Below are positions 43,482 to 52,224 of a stretch of 64,000 bases of DNA, in pieces (position 1 is the first letter of the stretch; each line of letters begins with the position of its first letter). The translations under genes and the position numbers were made by a program. The notes below the pieces were generated by a model. It searched no databases. It worked only from the letters and a program-made list of their open reading frames with translations, and was not told the origin of the DNA. Source of the DNA: Rhizobium cauense (GTDB lineage: Bacteria > Pseudomonadota > Alphaproteobacteria > Rhizobiales > Rhizobiaceae); contig NZ_JAEUAT010000011.1 in the NCBI RefSeq assembly GCF_019511525.1, positions 62,001 through 126,000 on the forward strand. The letters run 5' to 3'.

Positions 43482-44531
43482 TCAGTGCTCCGAATATCCA
43501 GCGGAACGAAGCTGTGTGGGCGTCTGGCCGAATATACGCTTGAACGTCCGCGTGAAGTGGGAGGCATTCTCATAGCCCACATCGAGCGCAACTTCGATCA
43601 GGGATGCCTTTGATTGAACAAGCAGGGCTTTGGCCCTCTCCATGCGAACTCGCGTGTAGGCCTTGGCCGGAGACATGCCTGCCTTTTCCAAGAATAGCCT
43701 CTCGAGTTGACGCCGCGAAAGGCGAACCGAAGCCGCGAGCCTGGGGATGGTCATGCCGCCCTCGACATGTTGCTCCATCAGGATCATCGCCGCCTTGACG
43801 CGGTCGTCTTCATACTCGTCGTGCAAAGGGCGCCGAGGCTGAATGTCGCCGGCCGAGCGCGCCTTTTCGATCTGGAGGACTTCCAAGGCATTTCTTTCGG
43901 CCTCGCGGCTGATATACCGTCGGACCAGAACCGCTGCGATATCGGCTGCACTGCTGCCGCCAGCACAAGAACCGCGTTGTCGATCCAGGTTGAATATCCG
44001 ATCCGATCGTACAGCGAGATCGGGAAAGCGTTCGCGAAACTCCTTGTAGTGAAGCCAGCTCACGCATGTCTCATGCTTCGTCATCAATCCAGCCTCGGCC
44101 AGGATGAACGAGCCAGTGCAGAGACCGATCAATGGGACTCTTGCAGCATCCGCGCGCTTGAGGAACGCGATCGTGTCGTGATCAACAGGGTTTGCCACGG
44201 TGAGGAGCCCACCGACAACGACGATGTGGTCGAACCGCGTCGGATCCACGAAATCCGAGGTTGGCGCGACCTGCACGCCGCAACTTGACGAAATCAGATG
44301 CCTCGTACTCCCGAGCACTTGCCAATCCGCCAACACGCGTCCGGAACGATCGTGCTCGTCGCTCGCAAGCCGCAGCGTGTCCACGAACAGCGCGAACGCT
44401 GACAGGGTGAACGATCGCGCAAGCACAAATCCAACCTTGAGCCGCCCGGCGGATTTGCCGACGGCGTCTCCCTGCCGATACTCTTCTGGTCGCATCTCAG
44501 TCTCCCTGATGGCCTTATCGTTCATGGTCAC
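43482..44531 (-). CDS. GlxA-type AraC-family regulator
   Basis: A 349-residue regulator. The N-terminal DJ-1/PfpI-like domain (about residues 32-205, with GLCTGSFILAEAG at the nucleophile elbow) senses a ligand. The C-terminal AraC domain (about 240-345) carries two HTH motifs (TIPRLAASVRLSRRQLERLF and SLIEVALDVGYENASHFTRTF). GTG at 44531 overlaps the epimerase stop by 4 bp (GTGA); an ATG two codons later is also possible. It is the last gene of the hydroxyproline-type operon. Homologues in such clusters include choline/betaine and arginine regulators, which fits the transporter type. Confidence 0.9.
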   Translation of the reverse strand: MTMNDKAIRETEMRPEEYRQGDAVGKSAGRLKVGFVLARSFTLSAFALFVDTLRLASDEHDRSGRVLADWQVLGSTRHLISSSCGVQVAPTSDFVDPTRFDHIVVVGGLLTVANPVDHDTIAFLKRADAARVPLIGLCTGSFILAEAGLMTKHETCVSWLHYKEFRERFPDLAVRSDRIFNLDRQRGSCAGGSSAADIAAVLVRRYISREAERNALEVLQIEKARSAGDIQPRRPLHDEYEDDRVKAAMILMEQHVEGGMTIPRLAASVRLSRRQLERLFLEKAGMSPAKAYTRVRMERAKALLVQSKASLIEVALDVGYENASHFTRTFKRIFGQTPTQLRSAGYSEH

Positions 44532-45526
44532 CGCATCTGGAATCCATGCGCGAGCGGGTCGCGTTCATCGACGAAGATCGTGTTGTGACCAATGACTCGC
44601 GCCCAACCACCCACACTTGGAAGAATGCCTCGATAAGCACCGATCTCCGCATCCGCCTCAACCTTGCCCGCAAATACCGTCCCGATAAGGCTTTCATGCC
44701 TGAAAGCCGCACCGACTTCCAGCCGCCCCTTCGCGTGCAATTGAGCCATGCGGGCCGACGTTCCGGTTCCGCCGGGAGACCGGTCGATGGCCTTTTCCCC
44801 ATAGAAAACCGCGCAGCGTCCATCCGAGCGATCGCTTGTGGGTCGGTCGCACCAGATCGCATGGTGGACGCCCCGGATCCTTTCATCCTGAGGATGGACA
44901 GGATCGCAAGTCTCAGCCAGCGCATCACGCAGCCGCTGACTGAAGCCAACGATGTCGGCCGCAGTCATGCCGTCGAGGCCACTCCAGTTTGGCTGCGGTT
45001 CCACCACCGCATAGTAGTTGCCTCCATATGAAATATCGACCCGCAGCCGCCCCATTCCGGGCACATGCACCTCAACATCGGCTTCGTGCAGATAGCTTGG
45101 CACGTTATAGAGACGAACGGAATCCACGAACCCGTCCTTTTCTTCGTAGGTGACATCGACCCGTCCTGCGGGCGTCTCGATCGAAACGCGCCCCGGCGTG
45201 CGGGGCTTCACCAGTCCCTCCTCGATGGCAGAGGTCACGACGCCGATCGTCCCTGCGCCACACATCGGCAGACACCCGCTCACCTCTATGAAGAGTACCG
45301 CGAAGTCGCAGTCCTCGCGGTAGGCGGGATAGATGATGGCGCCCGACATGATATCGTGGCCACGGGGTTCGAACATCAGCGCCCGCCGGACCCAGTCGTG
45401 ATCACGAACAAAGATATCCCGCCGCTCCGCCACGGGGACGTGCGGCAGCAGCGGCCCTCCGCCGGCCACCAAGCGGACTGGATTTCCGCACGTATGCGCG
45501 TCTATGCAAAAGAAGCTGCTTCTCAT
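44528..45526 (-). CDS. Proline racemase / 4-hydroxyproline epimerase family enzyme with altered second active-site motif
   Basis: A 332-residue enzyme of the proline racemase superfamily. The first catalytic motif is intact, MCGAGTIG with Cys89. In the second motif, DRSPGGTGTSAR, residue 252 is Gly (codon GGC at 44771-44773), where racemases and epimerases have Cys and trans-3-hydroxyproline dehydratases have Thr. Two-base epimerisation therefore may not work as in 4-hydroxyproline 2-epimerase (trans-4-hydroxy-L-proline to cis-4-hydroxy-D-proline). It sits between a permease gene (9-bp gap) and the AraC gene in the catabolic operon, so a hydroxyproline-related substrate is still the best guess. 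Confidence 0.85.
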   Translation of the reverse strand: MRSSFFCIDAHTCGNPVRLVAGGGPLLPHVPVAERRDIFVRDHDWVRRALMFEPRGHDIMSGAIIYPAYREDCDFAVLFIEVSGCLPMCGAGTIGVVTSAIEEGLVKPRTPGRVSIETPAGRVDVTYEEKDGFVDSVRLYNVPSYLHEADVEVHVPGMGRLRVDISYGGNYYAVVEPQPNWSGLDGMTAADIVGFSQRLRDALAETCDPVHPQDERIRGVHHAIWCDRPTSDRSDGRCAVFYGEKAIDRSPGGTGTSARMAQLHAKGRLEVGAAFRHESLIGTVFAGKVEADAEIGAYRGILPSVGGWARVIGHNTIFVDERDPLAHGFQMR

Positions 45527-45535
45527 TGACCTACC

Positions 45536-46393
45536 TCAATGCCCAGCCGTCACCGGCGCTCGACCCCTATCAAGCAGACCACGGCTCACGCGGTCGAGCA
45601 GTAGGGCAACGGCGACGATGGCCAGACCTGCGCGCAAGCCCAGCCCCATTTCCATGCGGGTCAAGCCGCGGGTCACTTCGGCACCGAGGCCGCCTGCGCC
45701 GACCAGGCCAGCCAAAACGACCATGGCCAGGGAAAGAAGGATGCATTGATTGAGGCCGACCAACAGCGTCTGTTTGGCGAGCGGGAATTCAATCTTCCAA
45801 AGCACCGAGCGCGGGTGAGCGCCAATCGCACTTCCGAGTTCCACATACTCGCGCGGGACCTGGTTGAACGCCAAAGTGGTCAGTCGCAGCATCGGCGGAA
45901 TGCCGTAGACGATCGTCGCGATGATGGCCGGCACCCGCCCCAGACTGAAAATCATGACCGCCGGAATGAGGTAGACCCACGGTGGCACGGTTTGCATCAC
46001 GTCGAGGACTGGCCGAACGAACGCTTCAAGGGTCTTGTAGCGCGAACAAAGAACGCCAATCGGAAACGCAATGAGGACAGAGATAAGGACGGCCACCGTG
46101 ACAAGCGCGACCGTCTGCATCGATGCCGTCCAAAGCCCGACGATCAGGCAGAAGCCGAGGCATAGCCCAGCAAGGATGGCCACGCGAAGATTGACCGCAA
46201 GGAAGGCCGCGACGAAGACGATCCCAATAACCGCAAGAGGCGGTACGAACAGCAGTCCTGCTTCGATTGCCGACAGGATAGCTTCCACGACATAGGTGAT
46301 CGCGGCGAACAGGGGATGCAGGTTCGTGTTCAGCCAGTCGACGGCGGGAGCCAGAAGAGCCCCTGGGGAAAGCTGCAAGATCGAAGGGTTCAT
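45536..46393 (-). CDS. ProW-type ABC transporter permease (1)
   Basis: A 285-residue inner-membrane permease of the glycine betaine/proline (ProU, OpuA) type, with about six hydrophobic segments. The cytoplasmic loop that contacts the ATPase (EAA-like) is REYVELGSAIGAHPRSVLWKI-type sequence around residue 185. YLIPAVMIFSLGRVPAIIATIVYG is typical of the family. It overlaps the second permease gene by 4 bp (ATGA). Two permeases with one ATPase and one binding protein mirror the proline-betaine transporter arrangement of rhizobia. Confidence 0.9.
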   Translation of the reverse strand: MNPSILQLSPGALLAPAVDWLNTNLHPLFAAITYVVEAILSAIEAGLLFVPPLAVIGIVFVAAFLAVNLRVAILAGLCLGFCLIVGLWTASMQTVALVTVAVLISVLIAFPIGVLCSRYKTLEAFVRPVLDVMQTVPPWVYLIPAVMIFSLGRVPAIIATIVYGIPPMLRLTTLAFNQVPREYVELGSAIGAHPRSVLWKIEFPLAKQTLLVGLNQCILLSLAMVVLAGLVGAGGLGAEVTRGLTRMEMGLGLRAGLAIVAVALLLDRVSRGLLDRGRAPVTAGH

Positions 46394-47238
46394 GATTGCC
46401 TCCCTACGCCGAGCCGGGCCGCGCTCTGTGTTATGCGGTCAAGTATCATCGTCAGGACGACGATGGCGATCGCTCCGTTGATGGATGTCGCGATGTCGAG
46501 CGTCCGGATCGCGCCATAGATCGTTTCGCCAAGGCCGCCGGAGCCGACAATACCGGCAATGACGACCATACCGAATGCCATCATCAGGCTCTGGTTGATG
46601 CCCGCCATGATGCTCGGCAGTGCAAACGGCAGGCGGATCTTGAAGAACATCTGGCCGGGCCGCATTCCGCTTGCCTCCCCAAGTTCTATGAACTCCCTTG
46701 GCGTCATGCGGATTCCAAGCGAAGTCAGCCGGATTGCCGGCGGAACGGCGACGACGACGGTGGCGATGAGTGCTGTCGCTGGACCGTAGCCCAGTAGAGC
46801 GATGGCCGGCAGCAGATAGATGTACGGCGGAAGCGTCTGGATCAGGTCGAGGCCCGGTTCCATGAACCGGTCGAGAGCCGTAAAGAAACCCGCCGCTATA
46901 CCAACAGGAAGACCAATCGCAAGTGCGAGCACCGTCGCCGTCAGGACCAATGCCAGCGTGCTCATCGTTTCGGACCACAGTCCCATCGAGTAGCACAGCA
47001 GCAGGGCAACACCGCCCACGATTGCAAACCAGGCATTCACCAGCCGCCAGCCCACCAGCGCAACAACTATTGCGATGACATAGAAAGGCGGAAGCTCGAG
47101 CAGCCAGAGGATACCGCCATAGAGTCCCTCGAGAATCCATCTGACGTAGTCGAAAAGGGATTCGCCGTTCTCGCTTACCCATTCGAGGGTCGCGTCTGTC
47201 CATTCATCGAAGGCGTCCGTGAAGCTTGAAATGTCCAT
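46390..47238 (-). CDS. ProW-type ABC transporter permease (2)
   Basis: A 282-residue paralogue of the neighbouring permease, with a longer soluble N-terminus (about 35 residues, DAFDEWTDATLEWVSENG) before the first hydrophobic segment. The EAA-like loop is in REFIELGEASGMRPGQMFFKI-type sequence near residue 180, and TLPPYIYLLPAIALLGYGPA matches ProW. It lies 23 bp after the ATPase gene. The two permeases probably form a heterodimeric channel for a betaine- or proline-like substrate. Confidence 0.9.
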   Translation of the reverse strand: MDISSFTDAFDEWTDATLEWVSENGESLFDYVRWILEGLYGGILWLLELPPFYVIAIVVALVGWRLVNAWFAIVGGVALLLCYSMGLWSETMSTLALVLTATVLALAIGLPVGIAAGFFTALDRFMEPGLDLIQTLPPYIYLLPAIALLGYGPATALIATVVVAVPPAIRLTSLGIRMTPREFIELGEASGMRPGQMFFKIRLPFALPSIMAGINQSLMMAFGMVVIAGIVGSGGLGETIYGAIRTLDIATSINGAIAIVVLTMILDRITQSAARLGVGRQS

Positions 47239-47261
47239 TTCAGTCAGCTCCTGTTGAGCGG

Positions 47262-48353
47262 TCAGGCGGCCGCGCGATCGTTGTGGGAAGTCCCCTTGAC
47301 ACCCATCAGGAGGCTGCGGGGTGTGACCACACCAACAACCTGGCCGTTGTCGACAACAGCGATAGCGTCGCGCTCCGACTGCATTGTCAGCGTGATAAGT
47401 TCGTCGATGTCGGCGTCGGGTGTCGTTTGCGCCAGCGACGAAATGTCGAAATGCGTTTCCTTGCCTTGATACTCGCTAACGCTGTGCATCACCGAATGCG
47501 CCTTGATCAGATGCAGGCGCGATATCCCCGCGACGAACTCGGCGACATAATCGTCTGCCGGATTGAGAATGATCTCCTCGGCGGTGCCAGTCTGGATGAT
47601 GACGCCGTCCTTCATGATGGCGATGCGATCTCCAATGCGGATCGCTTCGTCGAGATCATGGGTGATGAAGACGGCGGACTTGCCAAGCGACTTTGTAAGC
47701 TGGCGGAACTCGTCCTGAAGCTGCCGGCGGATTAGCGGATCGAGCGCGCTGAAGGGCTCATCCATGAGAATGATCTCCGGATCGGAGGCAAGCGCGCGAG
47801 CAAGGCCAACGCGTTGCTGCATGCCGCCGGACAATTCCTTCGGGTAGCGATCGACCCAGTCTGCGAGGCCCACCGTTTCCAACGCAGCCTTGGCGGTGTT
47901 GTTGCGCTCGAGCTTGGAAATACCCTGGACCTCCAGTCCGAAGGCCGCGTTTTCAAGCACCGTGCGGTGCGGAAGCAGCGCGACACTTTGGAACACCATG
48001 CCGATGTTCTTCGCACGCATCTGCCGGAGCTCCGCCGGAGACAGTGCGCCAACATCCCTGCCCTTCACCAGGACCTTTCCGGAACTCGGCGTGATCAGCT
48101 TGTTGAGCAGCCGTATGAGCGTTGACTTTCCGCTCCCCGACAGACCCATGATACAGAATATCTCACCGCGCCGTACCTGCAGGCTGGCGTTGGAAACGCC
48201 GACCACGCAGTTGAATTCCTTCAGCACTTCCTTCTTGCCCAGGCCACGCTCGCTTATGGATTTCATGGCTGCGGCAGACTTGTCGCCGAAGACCTTCCAG
48301 AGGGACTGGCAGTCAATCAGGACTTCATTGGCATCGGTATTGGCGGCTTTCAT
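47262..48353 (-). CDS. ProV-type ABC transporter ATPase with C-terminal CBS region
   Basis: A 363-residue ATPase. Walker A is GLSGSGKST (residues 70-78), the Q loop follows in FQSVALLPHRTV, the signature is LSGGMQQR and Walker B is IILMDEPFSALDP. The C-terminal 90 residues hold a CBS-like element (RDAIAVVDNGQVVGVVTPRSLL), as in ProV/OpuAA, where it senses ionic strength or nucleotides. An N-terminal extension of about 45 residues precedes the fold. AGGGGAT precedes the ATG at 48353. A strong hairpin separates it from the binding-protein gene upstream. Confidence 0.92.
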   Translation of the reverse strand: MKAANTDANEVLIDCQSLWKVFGDKSAAAMKSISERGLGKKEVLKEFNCVVGVSNASLQVRRGEIFCIMGLSGSGKSTLIRLLNKLITPSSGKVLVKGRDVGALSPAELRQMRAKNIGMVFQSVALLPHRTVLENAAFGLEVQGISKLERNNTAKAALETVGLADWVDRYPKELSGGMQQRVGLARALASDPEIILMDEPFSALDPLIRRQLQDEFRQLTKSLGKSAVFITHDLDEAIRIGDRIAIMKDGVIIQTGTAEEIILNPADDYVAEFVAGISRLHLIKAHSVMHSVSEYQGKETHFDISSLAQTTPDADIDELITLTMQSERDAIAVVDNGQVVGVVTPRSLLMGVKGTSHNDRAAA

Positions 48354-48402
48354 AGCGATCCCCTTGAGCCAATTGTGCTGGCTTCTCTCATTGGGCTTCA
48401 AG

Positions 48403-48429
48403 GGGCCGTCCGACCGGATCGGACGGCCC
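48403..48429 (-). promoter_or_regulatory. Intercistronic hairpin between binding-protein and ATPase genes
   Basis: A perfect 11-bp stem (GGGCCGTCCGA / TCGGACGGCCC) with 5-nt loop in the 83-bp gap after the proX-like stop. There is no T run. Its place matches stems that protect or partly terminate the upstream mRNA so that the binding protein is made in excess over the membrane parts. Confidence 0.65.
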
Positions 48430-48436
48430 GGCACGA

Positions 48437-49288
48437 TCAGTTCTTCTTGATGTTTTCCCAGCGCTTGATCAGGTCGGCATGGGCGCCAACCCAGTCCTGT
48501 ACGGCCTGATCCATCGTCTTGCCATCCTTGACGGCACCGTTGATGGCGGTGATGTCGGCGATTGGGACATATACGCTGGCCATGACTTCACGGGCGTGCG
48601 GGTTCTCTTCGGAGAAACCCTTCTGTCCGATCCAGTAGTAGCCCTGCGGCGGCGGGAAGATGCCCTTCGGATCCTTGAGATACTTGACTGGGAACTTTTG
48701 GACCATCCACGATGGCTCCCAGACCGTAACGGCGATCCACTCCTTGCGGTCGTACGCCGACTTGAGCGCCGCCGTCATCGCGGCCGTACTGCCCTCGACG
48801 AGTTGCAGCTTGATGTCGTAGTCCTTGACGGCTGTCGATGCATCGCGCATCAGGCCGGAACCCGGCTCGATGCCAATGATCTTGCCGCTGAACTTCTCGC
48901 TGTTTTCCTTGAGCTGCTCGAGAGAGTCGATCGGCACGTAGGCCGGGACTGCAATAGCCTGATACAAGCCGTGCGAAACCGGCGAGATCTTCTCCAGACG
49001 GTTCTTGTTCTTGTTCCAATAGTCCTGCGCAACGTAGTCAGTCTGAGACGCAAGAACCTGTATATCTCCCTTGGTGAGGGCCGCATAGGCAATGCCCCAC
49101 TCGGAGAACTCAGTCACCTTCACCGTGTAGCCGGCGTCCTCGAGTACCTTCTTCGTGATGCCGGTAATGGGCGTCAGGTCTTCCCACGACAACGTGCCCA
49201 TGTTGATCGTCTTTTCTTCGGCATGGGCCGCCGCCATGGTCATTCCGAACATCGCGGCTGCACAAAGCGCTTTCCACAGAGTCTTCAT
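48437..49288 (-). CDS. ProX/OpuAC-type periplasmic substrate-binding protein
   Basis: A 283-residue binding protein with signal peptide (residues 1-23, ending AAAHA). The mature part is of the glycine betaine/proline-binding OpuAC family: INMGTLSWEDLTPITGI at the N-terminus, then FSEWGIAYAAL, QDYWNKN and VTVWEPSWM. Trp and Tyr residues in these segments could form the aromatic cage that holds quaternary ammonium groups. AGGAG precedes the ATG. It is the first transporter gene of the set, 75 bp after the FAD enzyme gene. The ligand is probably a betaine or proline derivative. Confidence 0.9.
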   Translation of the reverse strand: MKTLWKALCAAAMFGMTMAAAHAEEKTINMGTLSWEDLTPITGITKKVLEDAGYTVKVTEFSEWGIAYAALTKGDIQVLASQTDYVAQDYWNKNKNRLEKISPVSHGLYQAIAVPAYVPIDSLEQLKENSEKFSGKIIGIEPGSGLMRDASTAVKDYDIKLQLVEGSTAAMTAALKSAYDRKEWIAVTVWEPSWMVQKFPVKYLKDPKGIFPPPQGYYWIGQKGFSEENPHAREVMASVYVPIADITAINGAVKDGKTMDQAVQDWVGAHADLIKRWENIKKN

Positions 49289-49363
49289 CTTACGCTCCTA
49301 GTTTTTGTTCCCATTCTTATCGAAGACCCGCGTTGGCTCAGTCTTCACATTGCGCGGCGAGGG

Positions 49364-50710
49364 TTATCCCTCACGGCCTGCACGCAATTCCTGCAAACGG
49401 ATCACTGCGTTGATACCGAGCCACGCCAGGGGCTCGGGCGGCAGCCTCGTGGGCGCTGCATGATCCATGTATCTGTCGAGTTGTTCTGAGCCGGTTTCGG
49501 TCGCAAGTTCGGCCGCCAGCACACCGGCAAGTGTGCTCTTCACGGTGCCCAGGCCATTTTCGCAGCACGCCGAGAACAAGCCGTCGTCGATTTCACCGAA
49601 GGCGGGCACGTGATTGCGGCTGAGGCAGAGGCGCCCAGCCCAACTGTACTGGAACGGCAAATCCGTCAGTTTCGGAAAGCGTGCATCCAGCGATCGGCGA
49701 TGGGCCGCTGCCAGCTTGGCCAGACGGCTGTCGGTTACGGTGATCGTCCGGTCGTAGGTATATTTCGTACGGAGGACGATCCGCGAAAGACCGTTCGAAG
49801 TGATCTTACGAACAGTCGCCCCCATGGCGTCGGCCGGGAGCAGCGCCCACCGGTCTTGTCCCGACGCAGCGTGCCCAATGTCATCAGCCGGAAAAGGCTC
49901 CGTCATCGACGCGTAGGCAAATATATGCATCAGCCGCCCGCGAAAGTGGCCGAAGTCTTCAATATGGCCGTTGACCCCCAGGATGACCTTCGGCGCGCTA
50001 ACCGTGCCCCGTATCGATTTCGCGGTCCAGGTCCCTCCCTCACGCCGCAGTTCCGTTACCGGAGAGCGCTCAAAGATCGTCACGCGTTGTCCAACGCCGG
50101 CCGCAAGGCCACGAATATAGTCTGCAGGTTGGATCATGACCGCACCGGGCGTGAACAAACCGCCGAGGTAATAGTCCGAGCCGGTGAGCTCGCGCATTTG
50201 CGATCGATCGAGGAAAACGTGCTTCTCGCCAATACGCCGGAGCGACTCTCCGTAGCTGACGTTCAGCTTCATTCCCCTCGCCGTTGCTGCGGCATTGATT
50301 TTGCCCGATGGATCGAACGTCTCCCGGGACATCCCATACTCGTCCGCGGCGCTTTTTGCGAAATCGATTGCAAAGCGGTTCTGCGCGATCTCCATGGCGG
50401 TTGCCGCCTCGCTGGCCCCAGAATATTCGCCTGCCGAGAGATTGTGCGGAACATCGATCATATAGCCGGAATTTCGACCGGCCGTACTCTTGGCTACTTC
50501 ACCCGCTTCCATGACGACGATCTTGTCGCGTGGCCGGATCTGAGAAAGCCGTCGCGCCGCGGACAACCCCGCAAACCCGGCCCCGACAATCAGCCAGTCG
50601 GCCGCCACACTGCCTTCGAGCGTCCGCATGGGGGCGACGCGGTTGCTGATCGCCTCCCAGCCGGAGACACCGGATTCGGCGGGGAGCCGTCTGACCGCGG
50701 TCTTGGTCAT
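49364..50710 (-). CDS. FAD-dependent amino-acid oxidoreductase (DAO family)
   Basis: A 448-residue flavoprotein. The FAD-binding GAGFAG is at residues 43-48 within DWLIVGAGFAGLSAARRL, after a 38-residue leader. The C-terminal half is a DAO/glycine-oxidase type fold ending near ENGLGTVKSTLAGVLAAEL. It resembles PuuB-like and other secondary-amine oxidases. In this operon it could oxidise cis-4-hydroxy-D-proline to pyrroline-4-hydroxy-2-carboxylate, the role of HypO in Sinorhizobium. Its ATG overlaps the aldehyde dehydrogenase stop by 4 bp. No adjacent electron-transfer subunits, so it is oxidase- or quinone-linked. Confidence 0.85.
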   Translation of the reverse strand: MTKTAVRRLPAESGVSGWEAISNRVAPMRTLEGSVAADWLIVGAGFAGLSAARRLSQIRPRDKIVVMEAGEVAKSTAGRNSGYMIDVPHNLSAGEYSGASEAATAMEIAQNRFAIDFAKSAADEYGMSRETFDPSGKINAAATARGMKLNVSYGESLRRIGEKHVFLDRSQMRELTGSDYYLGGLFTPGAVMIQPADYIRGLAAGVGQRVTIFERSPVTELRREGGTWTAKSIRGTVSAPKVILGVNGHIEDFGHFRGRLMHIFAYASMTEPFPADDIGHAASGQDRWALLPADAMGATVRKITSNGLSRIVLRTKYTYDRTITVTDSRLAKLAAAHRRSLDARFPKLTDLPFQYSWAGRLCLSRNHVPAFGEIDDGLFSACCENGLGTVKSTLAGVLAAELATETGSEQLDRYMDHAAPTRLPPEPLAWLGINAVIRLQELRAGREG

Positions 50711-52224
50711 CGGATCATCTCGTCGATCGAGCGATCGGAAATGTCGATCCAGATCGTCTTCAGCTCGCAGTAGTTATCGTGGGCGAAGACGGACTTGTCT
50801 CGGCCGCCGAACCCGGACTCCTTGTAGCCGCCGAACGGCGTCGTCGCGTCCCCCTCGCCGAAGCAGTTGACCGTGACCAGGCCGGCCCGGATGTCACGCG
50901 AAAGCCGAATGGCGTTTCGCAGGCTGCCCGTGTACACAGAGGCGGTCAAACCGTAGTTTGTGTCGTTGGCAAGGGCGACCGCTTCCGGAAGGGTCTCGAA
51001 CGTCGTCACCGACAAGATCGGCCCAAATATCTCCTCTTGGAACAGCCTGCTCTTCGGCGTCACGCCATCGACCACGGTCGGCTCAATGAAGGCGTCCTTG
51101 TGGGTCCCGCCGCCGTGGACGAGTGAAAGCTCCTCCGCCTCCACGTCATCGAGGAACGACTTCACCTTCTGGAAATGGCTCTGACTGACGAGAGCGCCGA
51201 TGCGGTTTTCCGGATCCAGTGGATCACCAGTCTTCCACTCCCTCAGGTAGGCACCTATCCGCTTCAGCAGCTCGTCCTTGATACTGGAGTGGACAATCAG
51301 CCTGGATGTAGCCGAGCAGTTCTCGCCCATGTTCCAGAAGGCGCCGTTGACCACCTGCTCGGCCACGAGGTCGAGATCTTCCGCGTCCGGCAGCACGACC
51401 GCGGGATTTTTGCCGCCACATTCGAGCACTACCTTCTTCAGATTGGAATCCGCCGCGTAGCGAAGAAAGCGACGCCCCGTTGGCGTCGAGCCGGTGAAGG
51501 CCACCATGTCGACGTCCATATGGAGACCTATCGGTTCGCCGACATCCTTGCCGCTCCCTGTCACGACGTTGAACACGCCCGCCGGAATACCGGCTTCATG
51601 GGCAAGTTCGGCAACGCGTAGTGTCGTCAGCGTCGTTTCCTGCGCGGGTTTGACGATGACCGAGCATCCGGCCGCGAGAGCTGGCCCGATCTTCCATGCC
51701 AGCATCAGCAACGGGAAATTCCATGGCAGGACACAGCCGACGACGCCGATAGGCTCGCGGACGACCATTGCCAGTGCATCCGGTCCGACATTGTTGGTGT
51801 TGTCGTAGATCTTGTCGATCAGCTCCGCATGCCAACGGATCGTGTGGATCGTGTCAGGAATATCGACAGTCTGGCATTCGCGAACCGGCTTGCCGCTGTC
51901 GAGGCTTTCCATAACTGCCAGTTCGTGCCGGTTACGCTCAATAAGCTTGGCGAGCTTTAGAAGGGCGTCTCTCCGCTCGCCAGGAGAGCGCAAGCGCCAG
52001 CGACCATCGTCGAAAGCCTCCTTCGCCTTGGCCACCGCATAGTCGACGTCACTTGCATCGCAAGCGGTGATCGCTGCGAGCGCTTCGCCTGTCGCCGGGT
52101 TCACAGACGTAAAGGTCTTGCCGGAGATTGCAGGGCGAAACGAGCCGTCAATGAATGCATTGGTCGGCAGCTGAATCTCGGCGGCGATTGCCTTGTATTC
52201 GGCAGCGGTCAAGGGTTCATGCAT
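50707..52224 (-). CDS. NAD(P)-dependent aldehyde dehydrogenase
   Basis: A 505-residue ALDH. Catalytic residues are seen: Asn169 in PWNFPLL, Glu268 in VVLECGGKNP and nucleophile Cys303 in MGENCSATS. The C-terminal PFGGYKESGFGGRDKS and LKTIWIDI stretch is much like PuuC and related amino-aldehyde dehydrogenases. In the operon it would be expected to oxidise alpha-ketoglutarate semialdehyde to 2-oxoglutarate, the last step of hydroxyproline breakdown. The PuuC-like sequence leaves an amino-aldehyde substrate possible. GGAG precedes the ATG; its start overlaps the preceding gene by 8 bp. Confidence 0.9.
   Translation of the reverse strand: MHEPLTAAEYKAIAAEIQLPTNAFIDGSFRPAISGKTFTSVNPATGEALAAITACDASDVDYAVAKAKEAFDDGRWRLRSPGERRDALLKLAKLIERNRHELAVMESLDSGKPVRECQTVDIPDTIHTIRWHAELIDKIYDNTNNVGPDALAMVVREPIGVVGCVLPWNFPLLMLAWKIGPALAAGCSVIVKPAQETTLTTLRVAELAHEAGIPAGVFNVVTGSGKDVGEPIGLHMDVDMVAFTGSTPTGRRFLRYAADSNLKKVVLECGGKNPAVVLPDAEDLDLVAEQVVNGAFWNMGENCSATSRLIVHSSIKDELLKRIGAYLREWKTGDPLDPENRIGALVSQSHFQKVKSFLDDVEAEELSLVHGGGTHKDAFIEPTVVDGVTPKSRLFQEEIFGPILSVTTFETLPEAVALANDTNYGLTASVYTGSLRNAIRLSRDIRAGLVTVNCFGEGDATTPFGGYKESGFGGRDKSVFAHDNYCELKTIWIDISDRSIDEMIR

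Noticed and set aside
49610..50773. 387-codon plus-strand frame opposite the FAD oxidoreductase gene
   Set aside because: Antisense shadow of a clear flavoprotein gene inside a tight operon.
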